Assembly: GCA_038380795.1 (NCBI GenBank)
Contig: CM076275.1
Location: forward strand, 1,676,501 to 1,740,500
Reading direction: 5' to 3'
From: Pyrocephalus nanus
Taxonomy: Eukaryota > Chordata > Aves > Passeriformes > Tyrannidae
Length of the DNA stretch: 64,000 nucleotides
Positions within the stretch are counted from its first letter, which is position 1, and every line of letters starts with the position of its first letter. Positions 1-12,971 of the stretch are shown piece after piece. Position numbers and translations under genes: made by a program. A model generated the notes under the pieces. It searched no databases, was not told where the DNA came from, and saw only the letters and a list, made by a program, of their open reading frames with translations.

Positions 1-3000
1 TCAGCTCAATGAACTGAACATTTGAGGAATACACACACTGCACTGTATATAATGAATTACTGCTGTTTAAGTCTATAACTTAAATACAAACACAATCTTT
101 GAACAGATATTTAATTTACAACAGCCCAGAAACCTAGTGGGCCAAACAAAAGCTTGTTTAACGCTAAGTTTTTTGCCAGCATAGCCACCATATGCCAAAT
201 AACAATATTCATCACATCAAGGGTCTGGGGATAGTTTCTTTTTAAGATCTTTAGCACAGCACTCATCACAAATATTGTCAACCAGATGCTCTGTTTTTCC
301 AAGGAACAACCCACTCTTAATATGAAGAAAAGCCCAGAAAATCTCTCAGAATCCATGCCCACATGCACATCACAACCACCAGCTCACAGAAAGGGTTAAA
401 TGGTGACCCTCCTCCTGCTGGTTCCTCCCTGAACACAAACCCTCCTCCAGCCAGACCTTCCAACACCTCTACTTTATTCAGAGACACAGAAACAACACAC
501 ACAATACATTAATTTACTCACCAAAGGCCAGATACAAATTAATCAATCATAAAGAGCCACTATCTTGCACAGAACATGAGCACTGATGGCTCAACTGCTT
601 TTGCTGATACCCCACCTAAATAACACCTTGGTTATAGGAAATCACTGACATCAACATTAAAGTGCACTATTGGTCATGATGGCAACCCCAAAGCTAAAAC
701 TTTCCAAGGCAAAACCTGCAGCCAAGACAATTATTGTAGATGCCAGCATTTATTACCCCTTGTGTAAATCATGGCTTTGCTAATGAAATGATCCTCACAA
801 ACGTAACATGACATCCACTCACAGATAGAACACATACCTGCAGGGCATGTGAAGAGCCTTCTGCTGCACCAGAATTGATGCAGAGTCCTTTGTGGCTTAC
901 AGCCCTTCACAGTAATCTTAAATCCTGCATTTTTAATTGGCTCTCCTGTGTTATTATTAATTTGGATAAACAATTAATGCTAATTCGTGGAGCTATTCTT
1001 TAGCTAGTCCCAGTGCCCCACATGATGCCTGGTTTGGATTTTACATGTGAGACACACACACACTCCAAAAGGGCCCAACCATGATCAGGGCTTCACAGGG
1101 CACAGCTGTGTTCAAACATAAATTAAAAATAAATTAGAAACACAGTTCATGCTCTAGAGAGCTGCAATGGAAACCAGAAGATGGCATGGGAAACCAAGGC
1201 ACAGTTGTGTTGAGCACAGCAAACCTCATCTCCCTGCCTGTGAACTGCACTGCCAACCCCCCCAAAAAATATCATAAATCATTGTGGGAAGAATCATTCT
1301 TATCTTCTCCCTGACTTGTGCCTTTGGGTCATTTCACTATGGTGACCCACTCAGCTACAAGCATTTGGGATTTCTCTGTCTCTGGCAAGACCCCAGGTGC
1401 AGGAGTGAATGTTTCTGGCAGTGGTTAATCCCAGGGGGAGGGGATTTAAGAACCATTAACTAATTATGCTGTTTAAACAGGTGACATGAATATTCTTTCA
1501 TTTGTCTTACAATTATGCTTCACCTTTTGCCAAAACTCCAATTCCTCTGCCTTTTCTATTATTTTCTCCCTTTCCCTTACTAAGGGTGTATCGAGCAAGG
1601 CAGCAAAATGCCAACGTGTGGAATTGAGAAGCTTGCCTCTGATCCTATAAAAAGGGCATCCCATAAACAAAAATGCCTCCAAGTAGTGCCAAGAGCTGGG
1701 AGACACCACTCTTTACTCCAGGTCAGACCAAGGAGGATGTCATTTCCCACCCTTGTTTCATTCCAAGCAGAGGATGACAACGCTCAGCCCTGTCATGGGC
1801 CAGGCAAACCTCACCTTCCAGCCATAGGCAGGATGAACTGTAGGAAAAATCCCTGAGACCTTCTGGAGAGCAGAGCCTGGATTCCACAGGCTCCCAGCAC
1901 AGCAGGGCTGTGTTAATGACTGATACAGCCCTCCAGACAGGTTGTGGACAAGGACTCCTGAGAACAAGCAGCATTAGTGGTACCCCAAGGTGTGCACCAA
2001 GGGCATCCCCGTGCTTTGCCCCATGTTAAAGCCATGCCTGCAATTTGAAATCCCCCTACCAAAGACAGGGCTGTCTCACTGCACTTCATTGCACTGCAAA
2101 TCATCAGTCTGAGTATAAATCAAGAGCAAGGCAGATACAGAAAACATCAAGGATGAAGCGCCAAAGTCAGGGACACACTGTGAAAAAAAAGCTCTTAATG
2201 ATTCAGAGCAATATATTTCAGATGTTTGAGCAAACAAAGCGTTCATAAACTGCAGCAGAACTGCTCCTTTCAGGCTGAATGGAGCCTTTATTCTCAAGTT
2301 ACAGATAACACAGACTGAAGGAAGGAGAAAAGCCAAGGACACTAAACTAGGTACAGCAGTGCTCCCCCATATTTTGAAGCAGGGAGGCACAGAAGCATTT
2401 TGTGATGATCTTTTGTGATGCTGCCTGCTGTGGTGTGGACACCTGATTCATCTAATTTTTTTTCCTACCTTCGTCTCTTGGCAATACCTGAGGGGATGAA
2501 CTGCTCATCAAAATTTATGCTCTGTGTTTAAGGGGAAAGCATCCTTATCTCCTGCAGGGTTACAGAGGTGAGGAGGGAAAAAACAAGGAGATCCCTTCTT
2601 CCTCATCTCCTGTTAATATAAGGCACAAGGGGCACCACATGAACCATGTGCATCCTTAAGCCCACCCCAAGGAGAAGTCTGGCTGTCACACTCCCCAGAG
2701 CGCTGATGGTGCCCCAGAGGAAAAGCCTGCCTGGGATGGGGCTCTTGTGGACACAGTCTTGGAAAGGCTTTAGGTCTGAAGAGGCCTCACTCCAGGACTT
2801 TGTGCATCATATAAATGAGGTTTATGGTTTGCTGCAGCTTGCAGAGGGAGACACAAACCTGCACTTGCTCGAGGCATGAACTGCATCAAATGTCCAGGAG
2901 CTCAAAAGAGTGTTTCATGGCAGAAGAGGATGGGAGTAGTTTCTGTTTGATGAATAGCAGAGTGGGAGAAGCTGGCACTGCTCCAGGATGTCAAGGTTAA

Positions 3001-6000
3001 CAACAACCCCTCTACTACAAAAAATGTTATGGGTGAATCTTAAATGACTACAGATGGTCAGGTGTTGATTTTGCATGTCCTTTGAAAGACAGTACTGTCA
3101 GCAAAACAGTGCCTTCTAACCAAATTTTGAAGTTCAATACCCTGTCAGCAGGAAGAGTGTTGGCTCTCTAACTGACTCATCAAAATATTGTTCTTTTAGT
3201 TTCCTCTAGTGACTTTCCATTTGAGTGCTGCTCTGTGGCTGGCTCACCACCACAAGAATATCTGCACAATTCAGAGTTGGGGTTTTTTTTTTTTCCTCTC
3301 CCCAGTAATATTCCTTTATGGAAAGAACATAAAAATCCTTGCTTTACAGATGGTGAGGTGAAGCAGAGACAGACGTTATTTAGCTGCAGTTCCACAGTGT
3401 ATCTGAACCAGAACCAGCCACATGCCTTATTTCCCAAGGTTACTTTTCCAGCCTCTCCGAGATTACTTTATAATCCCATTAAGGGGGGAATAGCTGTGTA
3501 CACACAGCTGCCTCCTTGGAGTGCTCGTCTCAAAATGTGAGTTCTCAGTGGTTGCCATGCCCTGTTTTGGTCTTGGCTCCCGTGAGGGTTTGTGGAAGGG
3601 CAGAGTGGGGACAGTCACCGAAAAATCAGTGTGAGAGGAGACTGGGGGCTGAGGTAAAATATACAACCACTGAACTAACAGCCTAACACCACAAGAAATG
3701 TCATCTTTAGACTTTCTGCACCTTCATGCTGCTACATTACACTGTAAGTCAGCTGAGTGGTGTTACTGGAGTTTTTTGATCCTTGCTCAGCTGTTAAGTG
3801 TGCTCTGGTGACCAGCACGACCTCCCCCTCCCAGGAGAAAAACAGGGTGTGCTACCCCATGACAACACTGCCTGGAAGTCACCTCCTTGGCTGTGCTGGC
3901 AGCTTTCTCCCCTGTTTTCTGCTCCAGCCAGCTTTCCTTCATTCCCATTTCTCACGGAGTGTCCAGGGAGGGTGTTCCTCACGCAGGTCAGGGCAGCACT
4001 GCTGTGGGATGCCCTGCTCCTCCTGGGCTCCCTCCCAGCCTCATCATCACCCCATCACTGTCACATCTATCACTGGCTGATGCACACAAACAGAAAATAC
4101 AACAGACTAACTCATTTATTTCCACTTGTTACTGATGACCTTTCATGACTTTCCCAACTCCGCCTCGCTCCGCCACTCCTGAGTTATGGGGTCACTCGAG
4201 GAAATAAATGAAGTTTCCCATCAGCCCATTGTATATCCCCATTTATTACCCTTTTATTACCAACCTTTAAAGTTTTATCCCCCAGTATCTTGCCTTACAG
4301 TGGCAGGACATTCAGATGCAGACATGTATACGAATCAGGCCCAAACACTTTGGTTCACTTGGGTTTCACTGAAGAGCTGTGCTGGCCCCCAGCTCCAAGG
4401 GCTGTTTTTAACACCCCATCAGGCCACGTCTGAGCCTCTACAATGATATTATGCCAATGCTCAGGCTCCTGGTTTTGTACTAAATGAGGTAAAATGTTTT
4501 TTTTTATGACTATTTGACGTTAGGATCATTTGTAGAACATGCTTTTCCATAGAAATGACAAGGTGCATCATTCAAATCATTCCTTCAAAGGTCTGGAGAA
4601 GATGTTTGAGGGTGAGCTGCTGGAGGGTATGATGTGTGTACAGTATTGCCTGCAACAGGTTGAATAATAACCCTTTAAAACCTCCAGCTGCAGCATTTCT
4701 GAGTGAGTGCAGTGCTGCTGTACAGAACACCTTCTGTCTTTGACCTGTCAGTAAAACACCACAAGACTCAAATCAGACAGCTCAGGAAGTCTCAAGGTAA
4801 TACTTCAATTCTTTGTCTGTATTTATCACAGGAGATCCTGTGCTCCAGGTGCCCTGTCTAGAAGTAGACTGAACCATGAAGAAGGCTGGAGCTGCCCTTT
4901 CAGAAGTCTTGCATGAGAGAATAACCTGCAGGTGCAGAAATCAGCCCAGGCAAAGGTGAAATAACCAGCCCAGGAGCACAGACCCCAGGGAGGGAACAGC
5001 TGCGGTGACACTCAGGTACAACTCTTGGCAGGACGTGATAATTTATTAATCTACTGTGGGACCATCCTTTAGTGCCCAGTGAGAAAATCAAAGCAAAGCT
5101 ACTATGCCATAAGAAAATAAACACAACGTTGTGACTTCTCTTCTTGATCACTGTCTCCACGTGGTGATGGGGAGGAGCAGTGACACAGATTCTGCAGCCC
5201 CAGAACCAGCCCAGGACCAGAAGAGCTGAGGGAAGGACATAAAAAAAGGACATTTCCTCTTCCCTTGAGAGGAAAATACTGGAATTGCCCACTGAAGCTT
5301 TCAAAAAGCGAAAGAATTGGAGAACTGATAATACTGATATACTGCCACACTTCCAAGGACTAAGAGAGTGCTATAATAAGGAAATATGGGCAGACTTCAG
5401 AACTCAGAGCAGCTTCATAAAATAAAACAAACAGGTCTTCAAAAATATTTTTTCAGGCAATTAACTGAAGTCAAGAATATGGAAGGAGCACTGCCTTGTT
5501 TCCAAGGGGAAAACTAGAAAATAAATTAAAGAGGACAAGAAAATTGTCTCTGAATCAGGATCAAATTCCACAGCTCAGGGGACCATTTCTACTGGCTTTG
5601 TGGAAAGTAATTTGCTCTACAAATTCAAATGTAAACGTCCTTCCCTGGGCTCAGATGAAGGTTCCTCCTTACCTGGATGGCAGAGAGCTCCCCAACCTCA
5701 AAAGGCAGGGGGAAGGGGGAACAGGGGACTTGTGCCAACCTTGAACCAGGGCTGGGAGCTGATCCTAGAAAAGAACAGCAGAGCCACGGTCCCCTTCCTG
5801 AAAAGATGCTTAAACCCATGGAAAAAGAAGGAATACCATGTGCTTGAATGCCTGCAGCTCTTGGGAACAAAGATCAGGAATATGACCCTCTGCTCTTCAC
5901 ATAACAGGTTCCCACTGCACATCACCCTTGTTCCATTTGGGAAAAATATTTCCTTAAGTATCCATTCCTTCCATAACTCCTCCTCGATTGCAGACCAGCA

Positions 6001-9000
6001 CCTTCTCAAGCCACATTCCCCTGCAAGTGCAGGTAGGAAGGGTGTGGAGTGGCTGAGCAGTGGAGCACACAGCCTGCTGAAGGCTTTATTGGCAGGAGGG
6101 TGCAAGCCTTTTACAATCCTTTACAGGTGAATGGGGAAAACTCAATAATGTTCCCTATCGTTATTGAGTATAGTTATTAGCTTTGAACGTTTTCTAAAGT
6201 AAGCCTGTCATTAAGACAAATGTCTCGTTAATGGCAGGAATTTCCCAACTGAAGCGTTAAAAGTCCTGCAGTGCTGCACCATCAGCTGACTCAGAAGGCT
6301 CCTCTGCTCTCCCCAGCCCCATGTCCCAATGATCAGTGCCACCTTCTGCTCCACATCCACTCCAGACCCTTCTCCATAGTGATTCCTGCTCTCTGCAGAG
6401 CCTCTCTGGCTCTGTCTGTGTGAGCCCTCTCTGCCTGCAGTGGAGGAGAACGGTAGAAAAATTATATGACCCCCCACAGCTGAAGGGCTATGCAAGGAAA
6501 AGACAACCAGAAAAAAATAAAACAACTACCCTCTCCTGAAAATACAGCCCAGTTATCTGCCAGATCTTGTCCAAGGCTGTGCCCACCCTCTGGGACAGCT
6601 GTCCCTTAGGATCTCCTCCTGCCCCACTTCTCAGCTCTCGCCTCTTCCTCAGCCTGCTCCAGCAGCTCCCCAGAACAACATCCTCAAAATGCCCACAGCA
6701 CAGCTCTGCCTCCATCTGCCATCACTGACAGTGCACCAAAATGACACTGTCCAAAGCAGAAGAGCAGGTGGCTCCTGGCAGATGTGGTCCCCAAGTCAGG
6801 ACCTTGGAACTGGAGCTGCCCCCATAATTCCCACAGGAAAAGTCAGGGGTCCCTGTGTCTCACTGGCAGGGAAAGCCCAGAGAAATCAAGGTATTAATTT
6901 AAGCCCCTCAGTCAGATGGATTAGGTGGGATGAAGAACAGGTGCCTCAGGACATACTTGCATCACCTTTCTGTAAATAAAAGCCATGTTTTTCATTACAA
7001 AATGCAATAAAAGCAAATAAATATTTTATAGCCCTGAGGGAATCTGACATCCTTTTTTTTTTCCCTGCTAGGGTGAAGCCAGCTCTGTGCTCCCTGTTTC
7101 AATACAGCAGAAGTGAATATTTGCAGTATTTTGTGTATGCTATCCATGGAATTCAGGTGCACATCCAGTGTTTGCCAGCACATATTGTGGGAAGGGTCAG
7201 TATTAGGGACAGATTACAATGACTTATTTAAAGATTTAACACTTTATGCCTGTAAATTGTGATTTCCATCCTCCACAGCCTGATTTTTAACTACCTGATT
7301 ATCAAAATTTTGTGACAGAGGTTTCACTGAGACTCTGCTCTGATAAGAGAACCTGGGAACTGCAAAAATCACCCTGCCCTTGGAATGACCTTGGCAAAGT
7401 GACTTCTGTTGAAACAACTGAGCTTGCCACGTTCTTCTCAGAGTAACAGAAATACATCTTCTGTAATGTAATTTAAGAACTAGGTACCAGGCTGAGGCTA
7501 GTTTTGATTTTATTGATATTAGTTTAGTGAACACTGTATATTGTAAAACTGATAGAGTGGGAAAATGACTTCACTAGATATCAAATTTGATGGAGCTGGG
7601 AGCTGACTGCAAACATAAGTATGGGAACTATCACCTAAGGAGGCACTCAGTATTTCATTGTGGATTTTTTAATGTTTCATATTCAGAATAACCTAAAACA
7701 GTGGCCCTGAAAACAATAAAATATGCTTGTGCAATACTGCCATTTATGTGCAGTTACACTTCATTATCCCTGTAATCTAACATGGTGGCTCAAAAGGAGA
7801 ACATGAACATTTTCTGAGTGATTTAGCAGGATGCTTTAATGATGTATTGAAAATGAACATTGACCCTATGTAATGGGTGCTAAACTGACACTCTTAAAGC
7901 ACTCCATCCGTTTCACTCAGCCTGCCTATCCTCCCTAAATCACCACTGTGTCACTTTTATGATGCAGATCCATCTATTGAGACTATGGGACTGTGAAGTG
8001 TCATAAAAAAAGGCAATAAGAAAAAAAATAAAATTAAGTTGCAGGTGGCAAGTATTAGCATTTCAAAAATGTCCTGTTGCACTACACTATTATTCCATCT
8101 CTGTCAAGGGGCAACAAGATCCAGCTCTCACCTTGAAGGGCCCGTGCTGCTGAATGCATTAGCTCAGGGCACGAGGAGCTCCTGTGCCAGCTGAAGGGCA
8201 TTTTAAAATAAAGGTAAACCATATTTAGGACTAAATTTGATAGGACACAAGGGTCAGCCTCTCCCTCAGAGCACAAAGCCACGATTCCTTCTTTTCTCCC
8301 CTGCTGTGTTCCCCAGCTCCAAGGCTTTTCACAAATTAAAGCCTTGAAACTTTCTGCTCACCAGAAAAGCTGAGATGGAAGGCAGAGGGGTGAGGAGTTA
8401 ATTGTGACCCCGAGGGTCAGGCTCCCCAGCTGCCAGGGCTCTGCTGTTTATGCAGTGCAGACTCAGGACATCAGGACAGCACAAAAGTGAGACCCTTCAG
8501 CTCATTTCTGACTCGGCAGCTTTAGGCTGAAGTGAGACTGTAAATGGAGTTAAATCCCCTGGAATCACCAGCAGGCAGAGAAACATCTCGAGGAGGATGT
8601 CAAGGACCTCGAGTGCTCTTTAAGGGCATCTGTGAGGCTCTGAGTGGGGCCATAATTAAAAAGTGCAATTGTGATTTCCTCGAGAAGAGCAGGCTGGCAC
8701 TGTAAGGGTGGGATGCCCCCAGCCATCCACATCTGTGGCAATGCAGGATTCCTTCTGGTTCTTTCTGGAACCTGCCAACCAGTGGGGTTTTATTCCTGGA
8801 GACCAAGGCCACTGACTCAGCTACACATCCTGCAGAGCCCAGGAACTTCCTTGTTCTGTAATATGTGAGCACCTCAAGAGCTGTAGCATCTATTTATGAT
8901 ACCCTGGGAAGAAGGAGAAAGGGGATCTTGCCAGCAAGCCTGAGCTGCTTGCATTTCAGAGGCACAGAAATTCCCACACAGTAACCCAAGGCATGTCCAG

Positions 9001-12000
9001 CTCCAGGATCCTTGTCTAAATAAGTGCCATGGCCCATCCCTGGAAATGTTTCTAGATGGGAATGCACCATCAAAATAATTCTGTGTGGAAAATAGAATGA
9101 ATTAAAAAACTGGGAGGGGAAGAAGGAAACATCACTGTTCAGTGACTGTTGTAAAATTTGGTGAGGCAAAGCTTCCCAGAAGTCTGTATGATTGTAGGAA
9201 CTAGGCTGGTCAGGATACATCCTCACCAGCTTCTCTCTGCTGACCACCTTGCCCATAACATACAGAGTCTCATGTCAAAAACTCATAATTTTCTCAAATT
9301 TGGGTTTTTATATATATATGGCAAATTAAAAAAAAAAATATTCTGACTCCAAGTGCAGCCCAACTGCCAGGTTTAAATCCAATACTGCAAAACATCCACT
9401 ATTAAACCTCCACACTGAAGTAGTAATAATAAGATTTTTTTTCTGTAGCAGGGACTAAACACTGGGCATTTCTCTAATCCTGTTACCAAAAGCTGCTGAG
9501 CAATTCTTAGGCGGTTTCCAGAAAGCAAATAAAAAAGACAAATTCATTTTCAGCAGGTTCCTGGCATGGAGCACTTCGGCTCCAACGGATTCAGTTTGGC
9601 AAAGGTGGAAGAACTGGAAATAAAACCTCTCTGGGAAGCACTGGGGGGGAGTTTTCTCCCAGCAGGGCAGCCTCGTGCCACCACCCTGCACAGGTGGCAC
9701 ACAGGAACCCAGAGCCCCCTGGCACGTGGGCAGGAGTGGAAAGCTCCATCTTTGGGTGCATTCCTGTATGTACAGATGCACATGTGGTTTTATACCCCTA
9801 AAGCACATGTCACTATGGCACTTCCCCCCAAACCCTTTTAATCTCCAAATGGAACAGCACAATAAACACTTTTTCTCTGATGAGCCTGATTATTTGTGCA
9901 GTGAGTGAACTGGGAGTGATTCACTCCCACAGTCAGGAATTTGCAGAACACATTCGAACCGTTCACTCTATCAAACAGCTTAAATTATGCCTGCATTTTA
10001 TCTTCCCATTCACAGAAGGCTCTCCCTTCCCAGGCATTCATCTAACGGGATTCTGTCTGGGCTGCTTCCCCCCTGACTGGGAACAGGAGTCTTCAGTCAG
10101 CAGTTTCCCTCCTGGACTAGGTTTTTATTTCAGTGGGTCCTGGAGCACGTGTCACCCGGTAATAAATAAGCACCAACCAAGCCGGGGCGATTAAAGATCA
10201 ATTAAGGCACAATAAATTTTATAATGGATTTGTGGCAGCAGAAGTTGTTGTGCTTCTCGGCCCAAGGGCTGAACCTCACAGCACTGCAAGAGCCAAGTGA
10301 TGAACTGTTTTCCTGGATTACTCAATGGGAGATGGTCAGTTTGGATACAGTGAGGAGGGAAAAGGGAAAGAAGGAAGGTGGAGGTGGGAAGGGGCTGGTA
10401 TATGGCCCTTGAGTTTCCTGAGGGATGCAGTTAAAGTTGTGCCCTTTGTACCTCTCAAAGTCAGGCAGGAAAATCCATTTCAGGACTTTATGATATATCT
10501 CAAATATAAAATTAAATATTTTAGATGTCTCTGACTTCCCAGCTGCATTCCTGCCAACAAGCAGAGCTGACAAGGTAAGTAACACAAAGCAGGTTCTGGG
10601 GGCCAGTGGGATGTTTTTCCTACCTGCAGCTTCCCCAGCAAATGCTTTACCTGCCAGTAATTAGCACGAGGGGTGATGGAACTGCCTGAGCGCTACAAAA
10701 GTGTAGGACAGGGCTGTTTAAGTGAGTCATCAAATCTCCAGGGCCAACAAAAATAATCTCCATCACACTGGAGTCAGCCTGCTCCCTAACTACATCCCCT
10801 GCTCAGGCGAGTCACACAGCGACAGCCAACCCTAAATGCACATAAACAAGTGGAACTAATTCCCCAACACCAGCAAAACCTTCCCCCTCGCTCCAGAGCA
10901 TTCTGGCTCTGATGCCCAGTACCCAGTCCTCAACCAGGGAAGGAACCAAGGTTTTTCCACGTGACCATTACCTCTGTATCCTGGCAGACAGATGCAAAAC
11001 ATATTCTGGCTCATGGCTGCACTTAAGGCAGCCCCCAGTGCTGCTCTTGTCGGGAAGAAACATTTAAAACTGTCAACAAACACTTCAAGCACACATCAGA
11101 GAGGAGCTTTATGACACTGCAGAGCCAAGCACCACCAAATTACCAGCCCAATTTTGAGAATCAACAAGACATATATCCATCACAGGCCTTTTACCCAGCA
11201 GCAGATCTTAGCATTTCAGTTGACATAGATTTTAAATACATTTCAATCATCCTAATATTCTTATTATTGTAATATATTGGCGAGATGTTAGATTGCAACC
11301 CAATTAAAAATTTTCATCTTGAGTTAATTTGTCCCATTCTCATTACTAATGGAATATTGCAGCCCTGCTGGCATCTTCATACAGCAAAGCAACTCGCTGT
11401 ACTACTCCAGAAACACCTTGTGCTTTGTGTTTTCTCCACCCTGTGCTGAGGGAACATCTAAACTGGGAGTTTGCCTGTCAATGCATCAGCAGGACTGTGC
11501 TGGGTGATGCACCCAGGACCAGCATCAGGGTGGGAGCAGTGGTTGGACACTGGGCCCTCCTCAACTCACATCCACAACCACCCCAGGGAGCAGCAGGGTG
11601 TGTAGGCGGTAATAAGAATATTAGGATGATAAAAAGGGTATTTAAATATTAAATGCTTAAAAGCAGTGATGGATAAAAGGCCTTCAGCAAGTTATTCCAA
11701 GATTTTCAAAAGTCTTCTGGTTACACAGGGGGCTGAGGGACAAAGTCTAAATTGAAGATAGCTGCCTGCTAGCAAAAGGCTGCTGATAGTGGTCCAGCAG
11801 TGATAAGCTCCAGCAGCAAATCTGCCTTGTCTGCATGCCATTTATAGGGGCAGAAAATGAGCTTTGCTGCTACAGCTTAAACCAGCCCTCAATGAAATAC
11901 CTATCCTGGCAAAACACGGATGTGCTGAGTCCAGCTCCTCGGGGCTGGGGTCATTTCAGGCACAAAAATATTACAGAAAACCTTCCACCCAGGGAGGGTG

Positions 12001-12375
12001 CAACCTGCCCTGCTCAGTGTTCTCACCCACTGCAATGAAAACCACCCAGAAATGCTTCCTGTGCCGGGATAACTGTGGAGAAATTACAGGCAGAAGGAAG
12101 CAAAGTGCTGTTTCTAATTGGACTGAGCAAGGCAGGGGCATCACACCGTGTCACTCAGTGCTGGCTGGACCTCCCTGGAGGTCAGACAGAGGGGTGAGTG
12201 ATATCTTTGGTCCCAGGCAGATTTCGAAAACAAAAGGTTGCAATCACCCAAAACTTCCACTCCTGCACCAGCAGTGACGTTGCCTTCTCCTCATCACAAC
12301 CAGGGAGGGGATTGTCCTGCTCTGCTCTGCCCTGGGGTGGCTTCACCTCAACGTTGGGGCAGTTTGGGGGGACAC
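1..12375. other. Unique AT-rich intron stretch, no gene seen
   Basis: Only short simple repeats are visible (an AC run near 1052-1065, T12 near 3283, AT/A runs near 9309-9340) and a 27-nt purine tract at 10352-10378. The open frames here (the longest, 176 codons, at 5600-6130 on the plus strand) have no recognisable domain or splice context. Confidence 0.6.
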
Positions 12376-12858
12376 AATGGAAGGGAGAGATTGGAGAGCC
12401 ATTGGAGAGTGTCCAAAGAAGGGCAGAGAGATGGGGAAGAGCCTGGATTTGGAGCCGTGTGAGGACACTGAGGGCACTTGGTGTGTTCAGCTGGAGCAGA
12501 GGAGACTGAGGGGAGACCTCCCTGCAGTTCCAACTGCCTGGGCAGGGGCAGAGGAGGGGCAGGACTGAGCTCTGCTCTGGGGGGAGCAGGGACAGCCCCC
12601 AGGGAATGGCTGGAGCTGTGTCAGGGCAGGCTCAGGGTGGATCTCAGGGAAAGGTTCTTCCCCCAGAGGGTGGTTGGCACTGAACAGGCTCCCCAGGGCA
12701 GTGGGCACAGCCCCAAGGCTGCCAGAGCTGCAGGAGGGTTTGGATGATCCTCTGGGGCACAGGGGGGGACTCTTGGGATGGTCCTGTGCAGGCTGAGGGT
12801 TGGACTGGATGATCCTTGTGGGTCCCTTCCAAATCAGCATATTCTGGGATTCTGTGAT
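12376..12858 (+). mobile_element. CR1 LINE, 3' portion (longest copy in the window)
   Basis: About 480 bp match the 3' end of an avian CR1 non-LTR retrotransposon. Recognisable stretches include ATTGGAGAGCCATTGGAGAG, GAGACTGAGGGGAGACCTC, GGTGGTTGGCACTGAACAGG and the tail ending ATTCTGGGATTCTGTGAT, the CR1-type terminal repeat. The reading frame is broken and the 5' part of the element is missing, as is usual for CR1, so it is a dead copy. A G-rich stretch at 12754-12777 fits a G-quadruplex motif. A minisatellite begins 11 bp past its 3' end. Confidence 0.92.
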
Positions 12859-12869
12859 CACTGTGACTG

Positions 12870-12971
12870 CCTCGTGTGACAACAACCTTGTGTGACAACA
12901 GCCTTGTGTGACAACAGCCTTGTGTGACAACAGCCTTGTGTGACAACAGCCTTGTGTGACAACAGCCTTGT
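12870..12971 (+). repeat. 16-bp minisatellite, six units plus a partial unit
   Basis: Six consecutive 16-bp units starting at 12870, 12886, 12902, 12918, 12934 and 12950 read CCTTGTGTGACAACAG. The first unit differs by a C for T and an A for G, and a partial unit follows from 12966. The inner units are identical, which points to recent expansion. The array sits directly downstream of a CR1 3' end. Open frames through it are a by-product of the repeat. Confidence 0.95.

Noticed and set aside
731..973. Cys-rich minus-strand frame resembling a small secreted domain
   Set aside because: The Cys spacing fits no Kazal, EGF or zinc-finger pattern, and I saw no plausible splice sites framing it.
5600..6130. 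176-codon plus-strand open frame
   Set aside because: No family resemblance, no splice context, and an opposite-strand frame of similar length. Treated as chance.
12870..12971. Regular short repeats that might suggest a CRISPR array
   Set aside because: Units are contiguous 16-mers with no spacers, in a vertebrate intron; it is a minisatellite.
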